A stretch of 64,000 nucleotides of DNA. Source: Saprospiraceae bacterium. Its GTDB lineage: Bacteria; Bacteroidota; Bacteroidia; Chitinophagales; Saprospiraceae. The translations under genes were made by a program, and so were the position numbers. Positions 1 to 7,814 of this stretch are shown piece after piece. Below the pieces are notes generated by a model, which had not been told where the DNA came from, ran no database searches, and was given only the letters and a program-made list of their open reading frames with translations. Each line of letters starts with the position of its first letter. Positions within the stretch are counted from its first letter, which is position 1. The stretch is from positions 1 to 64,000 of the forward strand of contig JAHDBJ010000013.1 in NCBI GenBank assembly GCA_020630435.1, written 5' to 3'.

Positions 1-51
1 CAGAGGTCTGCAAAACCTTGTACGGCGGTTCGAATCCGCTCCCGACCTCCA
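1..51 (+). tRNA. tRNA-Cys (GCA), 3' part
   Basis: The window opens inside a tRNA gene. An anticodon stem of GAGGT and ACCTT encloses the 7-nt loop CTGCAAA, so the anticodon is GCA (Cys). A T-arm with the loop TTCGAAT follows, then the 3' acceptor strand CCCGACC, discriminator T and an encoded CCA at 49-51. A U at position 73 is typical of cysteine tRNA and supports the call. The D-arm and 5' acceptor strand lie before the window. Confidence 0.93.
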
Positions 52-90
52 AAGCACCTTCCTAAGTTTACTTAGTTAGGTGCTTTTTTT
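52..90 (+). terminator. Rho-independent terminator after tRNA-Cys
   Basis: AGCACCT (53-59) pairs with AGGTGCT (78-84), with an inner CTAAG/CTTAG helix, followed by a run of T to 90. It starts directly after the CCA of the tRNA. Confidence 0.85.
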
Positions 91-506
91 ATGCCTTCTA
101 GTAAATTATATGGTTTTTGTAAAACCATTATTATTACTTCAATTCTCCTATCTACCACTTCCTTCGCACGGAATATTTCTAAGATTAGCATAAATCCTGA
201 AGCTTAGAAAAAAATCTGTTTTGATATTCAACGGTCGTTTGGGGACATGACTTTATCTACTGTAGGTGAGAAATAAAATACTTATCCTAAAAAATCTAAG
301 GATGGGATAATGAGCTTAAAATTTATGAGTGAAGGATATTTAGCTGAAATATTGAGATACCATGACTTGTGAATAATTGAGCATTCTATTTTTAAACAGC
401 TTCATTGTATTAATCCCAATTGTATATTTATCTTTCATAAAAAAATGAACTATTTTTTTAAAAATAGGATTGATAAGGGGAGTACCCAAGACACTAATAC
501 AAATAA
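91..506. other. Non-coding stretch with a 38-codon signal-peptide-like ORF
   Basis: No convincing gene fills this 416-bp gap. A short reading frame at 91-207 encodes 38 residues with a basic start, a hydrophobic stretch and an SFA cleavage-like site, resembling a bare signal peptide. Its ATG directly follows the terminator T-run and no continuation is visible in any frame, so it is more likely chance or a decayed gene end. No good promoter of the TAnnTTTG type was found before rtcB. Confidence 0.4.
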
Positions 507-1907
507 ATGGCAAAACTGAAACTAAAAAATAAGGATTTAAAAGGCATTGGTTATACAAACAATACCCATATTGGTTTGGCATTGAATATTGCCAAACAAT
601 ATTGTAAATGGGAAACGAAAGACCATGTACTTCAGCTATTGAAGAATATTATGCAAGAGCCAAAAGCTTATCTCGATAATACAATATGGTCAACATTAGC
701 CAATAAAATACATGGAGTAGAAAAACAAGCCTTGAAAGAAATCCCAATATATGATGAGGCACGCCCTTATAAGACATACGGAACAAAGTATATCGACTCT
801 AATGCTAAAAACCAAATGGATATTGCAATGCGCTTACCGATTACAGTAGGAGGTGCTTTAATGCCTGATGCACATCATGGCTATGGTCTACCAATAGGTG
901 GCGTTGTGGCATTAGATAATGCCGTTATGCCTTATGGTGTGGGGATGGATATTGGATGCAGAATGTGTTTGACAATTTATGATTTACCGACGTCTTACCT
1001 CAAGGAGCATCGTTATGAACTCAAATTAACCTTGAAAGAACATACCTATTTTGGGAAAGAAGAAAATATCCGTCCAAAGGAAGATCCAATATTTGAACGT
1101 TCTGAGTTTAAGGAAATTGCTTTTGTGAAACGTTTAAAAGATAAAGCATATAAGCAACTTGGAAGTTCTGGTTCTGGCAATCACTTCGTAGAGTTTGGGG
1201 TTGCGGAGATTACTGAACCGAATAATGAAATGGGATTAGCACCCAAATCATACTTCGCAATATTATCACATTCAGGTTCTAGAGGATTCGGAGCTACGAT
1301 TGCTCAAAACTATACTAAGATTGCGATGTCGAATTGTTTTTTGCCACAGGCAGCTAAAAATTTAGCGTGGTTATCATTAGATACAGAAGCGGGGATGGAA
1401 TATTGGCTAGCGATGAATTTAGCAGGGGATTATGCTTCGGCTTGTCACCATCATATTCATAAAAATTTATCAAAAGTAATAGGGCTTGAACCCATAGCGA
1501 CTGTTGAAAATCACCATAATTTTGCTTGGAAAGAGCGGATGCCAGATGGAAAGGAAGTGATTGTACATCGTAAAGGAGCTACTCCTGCAGGTAAAGGTGT
1601 CTTAGGAGTAATTCCTGGTTCAATGACGGCTGCTGGTTATATCGTAAGGGGGAAAGGAAATACGTTTGCACTTAATTCTGCTTCCCATGGTGCAGGGCGA
1701 GCGATGTCTCGATATAAAGCTAAAAACTCAATTACTAGCAAGGAATTTAGAAAAATGGTAAAAAGTGAAGGAGTTGAACTTATCGGGGGAGGTGTAGATG
1801 AAGCACCTATTGCATACAAAGACATAGAACGTGTAATGCTTGCTCAAGAAGCCTTAGTAGAGGTGCTAGGAAAATTTCACCCTAAAATTGTTAGAATGGA
1901 TAAATAA
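507..1907 (+). CDS. rtcB: RNA-splicing ligase RtcB
   Basis: GTP- and Mn-dependent RNA ligase that joins 2',3'-cyclic phosphate or 3'-phosphate ends to 5'-OH ends (RNA repair in bacteria). The 466-residue protein shows the full motif set: DIGCRM with metal-binding D148/C151, GSGNHFVE (222-229), HSGSRG from H255, ENHHNFAW (334-341), HRKG (354-357), IPGSM, and SASHGAGRAMSR (391-402), whose H394 is the expected guanylated histidine. It is longer than the E. coli enzyme (about 408 aa) because of an N-terminal extension of roughly 60-70 residues. The ATG at 507 is the only sensible start. The gene stands alone and ends in a strong hairpin shared with the convergent channel gene. Confidence 0.96.
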   Translation: MAKLKLKNKDLKGIGYTNNTHIGLALNIAKQYCKWETKDHVLQLLKNIMQEPKAYLDNTIWSTLANKIHGVEKQALKEIPIYDEARPYKTYGTKYIDSNAKNQMDIAMRLPITVGGALMPDAHHGYGLPIGGVVALDNAVMPYGVGMDIGCRMCLTIYDLPTSYLKEHRYELKLTLKEHTYFGKEENIRPKEDPIFERSEFKEIAFVKRLKDKAYKQLGSSGSGNHFVEFGVAEITEPNNEMGLAPKSYFAILSHSGSRGFGATIAQNYTKIAMSNCFLPQAAKNLAWLSLDTEAGMEYWLAMNLAGDYASACHHHIHKNLSKVIGLEPIATVENHHNFAWKERMPDGKEVIVHRKGATPAGKGVLGVIPGSMTAAGYIVRGKGNTFALNSASHGAGRAMSRYKAKNSITSKEFRKMVKSEGVELIGGGVDEAPIAYKDIERVMLAQEALVEVLGKFHPKIVRMDK

Positions 1908-1925
1908 AAGAAAAAGGATAAATAA

Positions 1926-1958
1926 AAATCCCTTGTAATTAATTACAAGGGATTTTTT
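1926..1958. terminator. Bidirectional terminator
   Basis: A near-perfect palindrome (1926-1940 against 1941-1955) built on ATCCCTTGTAATT, with A-rich flank on the left and T-run on the right. It can terminate both rtcB (+) and the convergent channel gene (-). Confidence 0.85.
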
Positions 1959-1989
1959 ATGAGTCTTAAGTTATTTTTAAACAGCTTTA

Positions 1990-3165
1990 TTATTTATCTC
2001 TAAATTTTTTGAATATACGCTCCATTTCTTTGCCCGCAGCTTCACGACCACCAAGCCCAAATGAAAGTGCAACAGCTACTGCAATAGCACCTAATGTAAG
2101 TCCAAATGCAAGTGTAACAATTTCGTCAGCGATACCCATTGCTTTTAAAGAAATAGCCAAGAATAACCCCAAAATAGCTACTCTTACAACAGATGCTAAA
2201 AAAGGACTAGTGTCTCCTCTTGAAAGTGCATCGTGCGCAATATTAGCAATCCAATTACCGATAGCCAGCATGACTAAGCCAAAGAAAATTTGACCAGACA
2301 TTTCAAAGACATTATTTAAAATATCAACTAATTTGTCAAAGCCCAATCGCTCAACACCTGTCAAAACACCCATAAACATAATGAAGAAAAACGCCAAGTT
2401 CCCTAATAATTTAGAAAGTGACTGTCCTTCACCAAGTACAGAGCCTAATCTTAATTTATTTGGTAAATCATCTGTTCCTAAACTTCCTAATAAATCAGTT
2501 AATAAACCTGATACAAAACGACCACCAATATAGAATACACCTATAATTACAGTAGCAAATAATATTTTAGGAATAGCTTCTAGGAAGGTTGTCAATACAC
2601 CTTTCAAAGGATCTGAAATAGCATTTAAACCTAATTCATCAATTGCAATGATTAAAATAGGAATAAAGATGATGATGAAAACTAGCTTTTTAAGGATACT
2701 ACTTAGGTCAACATCTGCTGATAAACCTAGCTTTTGTCCTGTTCTTTCAATAAAGTTTCCTCCAACATTTACAACTTCAGAAGCCATTGTTGCAAGTATA
2801 TAACCAACAAAACCAATTATAACAGCTTTTAAGATTGTTGGAATAGCAGAGAAAAATCGACCAACCATATCTTTAAGCGGGTCAAGTACATCTTTCACGC
2901 CTAACATTTCTAAAACTACCATCAAAACAATAATCATTAATAAGTAGTACACAAGCTTCGAAATAAATCTTTCAGAGCTCACAGTACTCTTTCCCATTAA
3001 TCTATTATCTAAGTTTGTTTTATTTAATAACCTGCCGACTAATTTGCTTACTCCTGATGCAATAAGCCACCCTACTATAAGTACAACGATAGCTCCTAAA
3101 ACTCCAGGCAACAAATTTCCAAACTGACCTAAAAAGTTTTCAAATCCATTTTTTATTAAATCCAT
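1990..3165 (-). CDS. Mechanosensitive ion channel family protein (conserved TM-helix repeats)
   Basis: A 391-residue, very hydrophobic inner-membrane protein. It carries repeated 'conserved TM helix' units of the kind found in small-conductance channel relatives (CmpX-like): a helix near residues 15-40, then repeats around 70-130, 155-215 and 255-300, each with a PLKxM/GxxxxAIPxIL-like stretch. The last helix (about residues 350-375) is rich in Gly/Ala like the pore helix of MscS, followed by a short charged tail. The large cytoplasmic beta and alpha/beta domains of true MscS are absent. It starts at an ATG and is monocistronic, convergent with rtcB. An osmotic-stress role is inferred from the family. 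Confidence 0.75.
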   Translation of the reverse strand: MDLIKNGFENFLGQFGNLLPGVLGAIVVLIVGWLIASGVSKLVGRLLNKTNLDNRLMGKSTVSSERFISKLVYYLLMIIVLMVVLEMLGVKDVLDPLKDMVGRFFSAIPTILKAVIIGFVGYILATMASEVVNVGGNFIERTGQKLGLSADVDLSSILKKLVFIIIFIPILIIAIDELGLNAISDPLKGVLTTFLEAIPKILFATVIIGVFYIGGRFVSGLLTDLLGSLGTDDLPNKLRLGSVLGEGQSLSKLLGNLAFFFIMFMGVLTGVERLGFDKLVDILNNVFEMSGQIFFGLVMLAIGNWIANIAHDALSRGDTSPFLASVVRVAILGLFLAISLKAMGIADEIVTLAFGLTLGAIAVAVALSFGLGGREAAGKEMERIFKKFRDK

Positions 3166-3536
3166 TTTAGTTGTGTTTTTAAAAAATTAAATATAAAGGT
3201 GAATAATATAGTACATATATATTAAAACCATGTCAAAGAAGACTTTGTGACATAGAATATAATTCAGACGTTAAGCAAAAGTTAAAGTAACCTATTTTTG
3301 AAACAAAAATTCAAAACTAGTCGACTTTTTGTCTTTATCCAATAAAAAATCATCGATTTTAAAGGTTTTTAAGATGGAAAAAAGGACAAGTTTAATTTAA
3401 AAAATAGACTAGATGATTTCAGATATTGTGACGAAAAATTAACTTTACATCAAATTTTAAAATATATTTTGTCATCAATCAAAATATTTAAACAGTAATA
3501 TTACTATCAATTTTCTTTTTAGCAAAATTTGCATAA
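3166..3536. other. Divergent intergenic region, nothing recognised
   Basis: 371 bp of AT-rich DNA between the starts of the channel gene (-) and the exonuclease gene (+). No open frame of note, no strong hairpin and no clean TTG/TAnnTTTG promoter were found, although promoters for both genes should lie here. Confidence 0.5.
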
Positions 3537-4118
3537 ATGTATTTATTTTTTGATGTAGAAACAGCAGGACAACCCAAAAATTGGAAGGCACCACATACCG
3601 ATACCTTTAATTGGCCCAGAATGGTACGTATCGCTTGGATTGTCTTTAACGAAGAACGTAAACCAACAGCGCTCCATAATTATATTATCAAGCCTGAAGG
3701 ATTTGAAATACCTATTGAATCGGAGCAGATCCATAAAATATCCACGGCGGTTGCAGCAATGGAAGGCACGAAACTAGAAGAGGTGTTAAATAAATTTGCA
3801 GAAGATGTTAAAAAAGTAAAGTATGTTGTTGCCCATAACTTGCACCATGATGAAAATGTACTAGGTGCTGAATTTGCACGAAAAGGAATTGAACATCAAC
3901 TTTTTTTAGCAGAGCGGTATTGTATTATGAGAGAAGGAACCTATTTCTGTCGGTTAAAAGGAAGAGGAGGAAAATATAAGTGGCCAAAATTAAATGAGTT
4001 ATATCTTAAATTATTTGGTAAAAAGATTATTCAATTAGAAAACCCCGAAATAGATGCAAAGGCTTCGGCAGTTTGTTTCTTTAGACTTGTTGATTTAGAA
4101 GAAATAGATTTAGAATAG
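3537..4118 (+). CDS. DnaQ-like 3'-5' exonuclease (DEDD fold, altered fifth residue)
   Basis: A 193-residue stand-alone exonuclease domain. ExoI motif DVETAG gives D6 and E8, ExoII HNLHHDENV gives D105, and ExoIII gives D173 within a segment ending DAKASAVCFFRL. A KYKWPKLNELY block before ExoIII is typical of the family in this phylum. In DnaQ-type enzymes the fifth catalytic residue is a His five positions before the last Asp; here that position is E168, with no Tyr at the DEDDy position either. Activity may be reduced or its geometry altered. No polymerase or repair gene adjoins it. Start is the ATG at 3537. Confidence 0.82.
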   Translation: MYLFFDVETAGQPKNWKAPHTDTFNWPRMVRIAWIVFNEERKPTALHNYIIKPEGFEIPIESEQIHKISTAVAAMEGTKLEEVLNKFAEDVKKVKYVVAHNLHHDENVLGAEFARKGIEHQLFLAERYCIMREGTYFCRLKGRGGKYKWPKLNELYLKLFGKKIIQLENPEIDAKASAVCFFRLVDLEEIDLE

Positions 4119-4123
4119 TTTTT

Positions 4124-4175
4124 TATAAAAAAAATAAACTCTGATGGTACATAAAAAATAACATCAGAGTTTATT
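4124..4175 (-). terminator. Terminator of fumarylacetoacetase gene
   Basis: A 14-bp inverted repeat (4133-4146 and 4162-4175, core AAACTCTGATG) lies just after the stop of the minus-strand gene. Read on the minus strand it is followed by a long T-rich run; on the plus strand the run is poor. Confidence 0.7.
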
Positions 4176-4182
4176 GAGTATT

Positions 4183-5466
4183 CTATAATTCATGCTTAAT
4201 AGCAGGAGCAATTTTACTTTCCACACCACCAAAACCAATAGTATAACCGTCACCTTTTGAAAAACCTCGCATAATTACTGTATCACCATCTTGTAAGAAC
4301 GTTCTCTCTGTACCATCAGGCATTGAAATTGGTTTTGTACCTTGCCAGCAAATCTCAAGCATCGACCCATAAGAACCAGGTTCTGGACCACTAATAGTAC
4401 CTGATGCGCAAATATCACCAACGTTTATATTGCAACCATTTATAGTATGGTGAGCAAGCTGTTGACACATATTCCAATACATATATTTGAAATTTGAACG
4501 AGAAATTACTTTAGAGCCTCCATGTGCTGTTTGAAGTTCAATCTCTAGATGAATATCATAATTCTTTTTACCCTCAAACTTTAAGTAGGGGAGTACTTCT
4601 GGATCTTGAACAGGAGAATCAACTTTAAAAGGTGCTAATGCCTCTAATGTAACAACCCAAGGAGATATTGTTGAAGCAAAACTCTTTCCTAAGAATGGCC
4701 CTAGTGGAACGTACTCCCATTTTTGTATATCTCTGGCAGACCAATCATTAAATAAGACTAAACCAAAAATATGCTCTTCTGCTTGTTGAGTAGAGACGGA
4801 TGCCCCTAAGTCAGTCTTTTTGCCAACAATAAATCCCATTTCTAACTCAAAGTCTAATAACTTCGATTTACCAAAAACAGGGGTTGCGGCTCCTTTAGGA
4901 AATTGTTGTCCTTTGGGCCTTATAGTAGGTGTGCCAGAGACTACAATAGAAGATGCCCTTCCATGATACCCGACAGGAAGATGTAGCCAGTTGGGTAAAA
5001 GGGCATTTTCTGGATCACGGAACATCTTTCCAAGATTAGTAGCGTGTTCTCGACTTGAATAAAAATCAGTATAATCACCGACCTTGACAGGCATTAACAA
5101 CTGGACAGATGAAATGGAATGTAGAACCTTAGTTTTATCCTCTTCATTATCTCTTAATGTATTATTATTAATATTTAATAAATCGGAAATTCTTGCTCTT
5201 ACAGCATTTGTTATTGGTTTCCCTAAAGCAATAAAGTCATTTAAATATGTTTGATGAAAGACTTGCTTATCGAACGGGATAGTATTAAAATAACCAAGTT
5301 CTGCTAGTGTGGCTAAGTCTAGTATGTAGTCACCAATAGCTGTAGCAACTCGTGGAGATTTTTCATTGGTACAGAAAATTCCAAAAGGGATGTTTTGTAT
5401 AGGAAAGTTGTTATCTTCAGATACTTCTATCCAAGACCTTAAAGATGGATCATTAATATTTGTCAT
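4183..5466 (-). CDS. fahA: Fumarylacetoacetase
   Basis: Last enzyme of tyrosine/homogentisate degradation: fumarylacetoacetate to fumarate and acetoacetate. The 427-residue length equals the family's usual size. Visible motifs include DYTDFYSSREHATN, GYHGRASS, the metal ligands in DFELEMGF, FNDWSARDIQKWEYVPLGPF, and the C-terminal SGPEPGSYGSMLE. The ATG start at 5466 is clear. The gene lies 70 bp downstream of a Crp/Fnr gene in the same direction, so co-transcription is possible. No other homogentisate-pathway gene is in the window. Confidence 0.96.
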   Translation of the reverse strand: MTNINDPSLRSWIEVSEDNNFPIQNIPFGIFCTNEKSPRVATAIGDYILDLATLAELGYFNTIPFDKQVFHQTYLNDFIALGKPITNAVRARISDLLNINNNTLRDNEEDKTKVLHSISSVQLLMPVKVGDYTDFYSSREHATNLGKMFRDPENALLPNWLHLPVGYHGRASSIVVSGTPTIRPKGQQFPKGAATPVFGKSKLLDFELEMGFIVGKKTDLGASVSTQQAEEHIFGLVLFNDWSARDIQKWEYVPLGPFLGKSFASTISPWVVTLEALAPFKVDSPVQDPEVLPYLKFEGKKNYDIHLEIELQTAHGGSKVISRSNFKYMYWNMCQQLAHHTINGCNINVGDICASGTISGPEPGSYGSMLEICWQGTKPISMPDGTERTFLQDGDTVIMRGFSKGDGYTIGFGGVESKIAPAIKHEL

Positions 5467-5536
5467 AAAAAGTTGGTTTTATTATTAGTGGCTAGGAGTG
5501 TAATGAATAGTTCGTTTAAAAGATTTTTGAAATTAA

Positions 5537-6217
5537 CTAAACTAATTTTTCCATATCTCTTATAAGAAGTCTTTTACGATTGAAAGTGATAATATTATTA
5601 TTTCGGAGTTCGTTAAGTACTGTTGTAACGGTTTGACGAGAAGTAGCTGTAAGATTTGCGATTTCTTGATGTGTGAGAAAATTTCGAACAAGCATTTCAT
5701 ATCCTACTCGTTGTCCTTTTTTTTCAGCAAGACTTTTTAAATATTCTACAATTCTAGTTCTAGAGTCTTTAAAAACTAAGGATTCAAGACGCTGTTCCAT
5801 TTCAAGTACACGACCACCAATGATTTTCATAATAAACATATTAAAACCATTACGTTCTCGCATCATCATCTTCATTTGCGGAACCGTCATCATACAAACT
5901 TCTGTTTCTTCTATAGCTACTGCAAAATCACGCCTTTTGTTTTCTCCGATTAAGGCGAGTTCTCCAAATACTTCTCCCTTAGATAATATAGCTTTTGTAA
6001 TCTCTTTACCAGTATCCGAGTAGGTTCCTATTTTTACTCGTCCCTCGGATATAAAAAAAACTTTTTCAGCATATTCTTCAGGGAGATAAATATAAGCCCC
6101 TTTTTTATATCTTCTATGTATATGATTTTCCATATCGACATTTTTGATTTTTGTAGGGCAAAAAACACCAAAAACATCAAATTCCTCAAAATACCATATA
6201 GATTGTTTCTCCATCAT
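5537..6217 (-). CDS. Crp/Fnr family transcriptional regulator
   Basis: About 226 residues: an N-terminal cyclic-nucleotide-binding-like beta-roll (roughly 25-120, with GEVFGELALIGE), a long dimerisation helix, and a C-terminal winged helix with LTHQEIANLTATSRQTVTTVLNELR-type recognition (about residues 185-210). No Cys cluster for an Fnr-type iron-sulfur centre is visible and the cAMP pocket is not clearly conserved, so the ligand is unknown. The frame opens with TTG ATG ATG; I place the start at the first ATG. TATTTTTG at 6241-6248 on the minus strand fits a -7 box, but no good -33 TTG is spaced correctly. It could regulate fahA just downstream (inference). Confidence 0.88.
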   Translation of the reverse strand: MMEKQSIWYFEEFDVFGVFCPTKIKNVDMENHIHRRYKKGAYIYLPEEYAEKVFFISEGRVKIGTYSDTGKEITKAILSKGEVFGELALIGENKRRDFAVAIEETEVCMMTVPQMKMMMRERNGFNMFIMKIIGGRVLEMEQRLESLVFKDSRTRIVEYLKSLAEKKGQRVGYEMLVRNFLTHQEIANLTATSRQTVTTVLNELRNNNIITFNRKRLLIRDMEKLV

Positions 6218-6257
6218 CAAATAATATTATGTTTTAGCAACAAAAATAACAAATAAT

Positions 6258-6269
6258 CAATTATAATTG
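6258..6269. promoter_or_regulatory. 12-bp perfect palindrome between crp-like and ompA-like genes
   Basis: CAATTATAATTG is a perfect palindrome in the 239-bp divergent region. It lies about 40 bp upstream of the Crp/Fnr start and could be an operator, but in AT-rich DNA it may be chance. Confidence 0.25.
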
Positions 6270-6456
6270 TTTTAATGCCCAACTATTCATTGTAATTAAA
6301 AATAGATTTATTATTCTTTTTCTTTTAGAAAAAGGATGGCATTATAATTATTCATTATTTTTGTGATCGTTGCCTGCAAAGTGTATTAATTTGATACCTT
6401 TTTTACATGAAAACGTCATATTAAAACACACATTGAAAATATAATCTTACATTAAA

Positions 6457-7569
6457 ATGAAAACACCCTTATTTAGTTCTAAAAAAGAGAAAACAGATTT
6501 TGCTATTTCCATCCTTGTATTACTTTTCTTTGCTTGGTTGCTTTGTTATTATACTTGTGATAAAGAAGTGATAGAACCAATGGATATTAAATCCAAAGTA
6601 GCTGCTGTAATTCCAGCAACAGTTGGTCAAAAAGATACAGATGGAGATGGGGTATTTGATCACGAAGATCGTTGCCCTCAAGAATTTGGATATATCATGT
6701 ATCAGGGATGTAAAGAGGCGCTAGAAGGAGAAGAAAATGAAGCAGCAAGTCTTGCAAAAAAAGATACTACAGATAATCCTGACTGGGATAATGATGGTAT
6801 CTTGAATGAAGACGATGATTGCCCTAGAGTTTCTGGAGATATAGAAAATAAAGGCTGCCCTGCGGATGCAGATAAAGATGGCGTTTATGACAAAGATGAT
6901 AGTTGTCCTACGATTGCAGGATTAGCAGAAAATAAAGGCTGCCCAGACGATCGAGATGGAGATGGTATAGCAGATAACGACGATCGTTGTCCTACAGAGG
7001 CAGGAGTAAAAGAAAATGGCGGATGCCCAAATGATGCAGACAAAGATGGGATATATGACCGTCTAGACAAATGTCCAAATATAGCAGGGACGGCTCAAAA
7101 TAGTGGCTGCCCTGCCGATACAGACAAAGATGGTGTTTATGATAAGGACGATAAATGCCCAGATGTAGCAGGGGTAAAAGAAAGAAATGGCTGCCCTGAA
7201 GTTAAACTCGAAGAAAAAGAGAAAAAAATATTAGAGGAAGCATTAACTTCTGTAGAATTTGAAACGAATAGTGCCTATGTTAAAAATACTTCTAAGAAGA
7301 TTTTAAAAGACATTGTAAAGATTATGAAAAAGTATCCTGATTATAAACTTAGTGTATATGGACATACAGATAATGTAGGGAAGTCAGAAGATAACCTTAA
7401 ACTGTCATCAGCAAGAGCGAATACCTGTATGAAGTATATTATCAGAAAAGGGGTAGATGCAGATAGAATTGATGCAAAAGGATTTGGTGATTCTAAACCT
7501 CTTGAAAGCAATGATACGTGGGAAGGTAGAAAGAAAAATCGTAGGGTAGAATTTGATTTGCATTATTAA
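6457..7569 (+). CDS. OmpA family protein with thrombospondin type 3 repeats
   Basis: A 370-residue envelope protein. A single hydrophobic segment at residues 14-33 is an uncleaved anchor or signal. It is followed by six Asp-rich calcium-binding repeats of the DxDxDGxxDxxDxCP type (starting near 59, 109, 137, 164, 193 and 221), each paired with a second Cys. The C-terminal OmpA-like peptidoglycan-binding domain (about 265-368) holds YGHTDNVG, LSSARA and the closing RRVEF motif. No N-terminal beta-barrel is present, so this is a tether rather than a porin. Monocistronic, with its own terminator. Confidence 0.9.
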   Translation: MKTPLFSSKKEKTDFAISILVLLFFAWLLCYYTCDKEVIEPMDIKSKVAAVIPATVGQKDTDGDGVFDHEDRCPQEFGYIMYQGCKEALEGEENEAASLAKKDTTDNPDWDNDGILNEDDDCPRVSGDIENKGCPADADKDGVYDKDDSCPTIAGLAENKGCPDDRDGDGIADNDDRCPTEAGVKENGGCPNDADKDGIYDRLDKCPNIAGTAQNSGCPADTDKDGVYDKDDKCPDVAGVKERNGCPEVKLEEKEKKILEEALTSVEFETNSAYVKNTSKKILKDIVKIMKKYPDYKLSVYGHTDNVGKSEDNLKLSSARANTCMKYIIRKGVDADRIDAKGFGDSKPLESNDTWEGRKKNRRVEFDLHY

Positions 7570-7620
7570 TCAAACTTAAAGCTTTTCCTTCGAAGAAAAT
7601 ATCAAGGTTTTAATATAGTT

Positions 7621-7652
7621 CCTGTAGTATAATTTATACTACAGGTTTTTTT
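7621..7652 (+). terminator. Rho-independent terminator after ompA-like gene
   Basis: CCTGTAGTATAA (7621-7632) pairs with TTATACTACAGG (7634-7645), followed by seven T. Confidence 0.85.
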
Positions 7653-7814
7653 ATTAGCGTAAAAATATTCTGTTCGGAATATTTCTACTAGAGATTCTTA
7701 TAGCAGTATCCTTCTGACAGTACTTATTTTTTTAAAAATAAATATATTTTAAAGAAGTCTATATTTAGATTATTATCTTGGGCAATAGAATTATTTTGAT
7801 GAAAAATATGTCTT

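Noticed and set aside
91-207. 38-codon signal-peptide-like ORF
   Set aside because: Its ATG touches a terminator T-run, it has no mature region and no further in-frame or shifted coding trace, so it is not called as a gene.
340-582. 80-codon minus-strand frame over the rtcB start
   Set aside because: It overlaps the start of a clear gene, has low-complexity hydrophobic content and no recognisable domain or promoter.
6885-7070. Minus-strand frame inside the OmpA-like gene
   Set aside because: It is the reverse image of the calcium-binding repeats, which gives a regular Ser/Pro-rich translation by chance.
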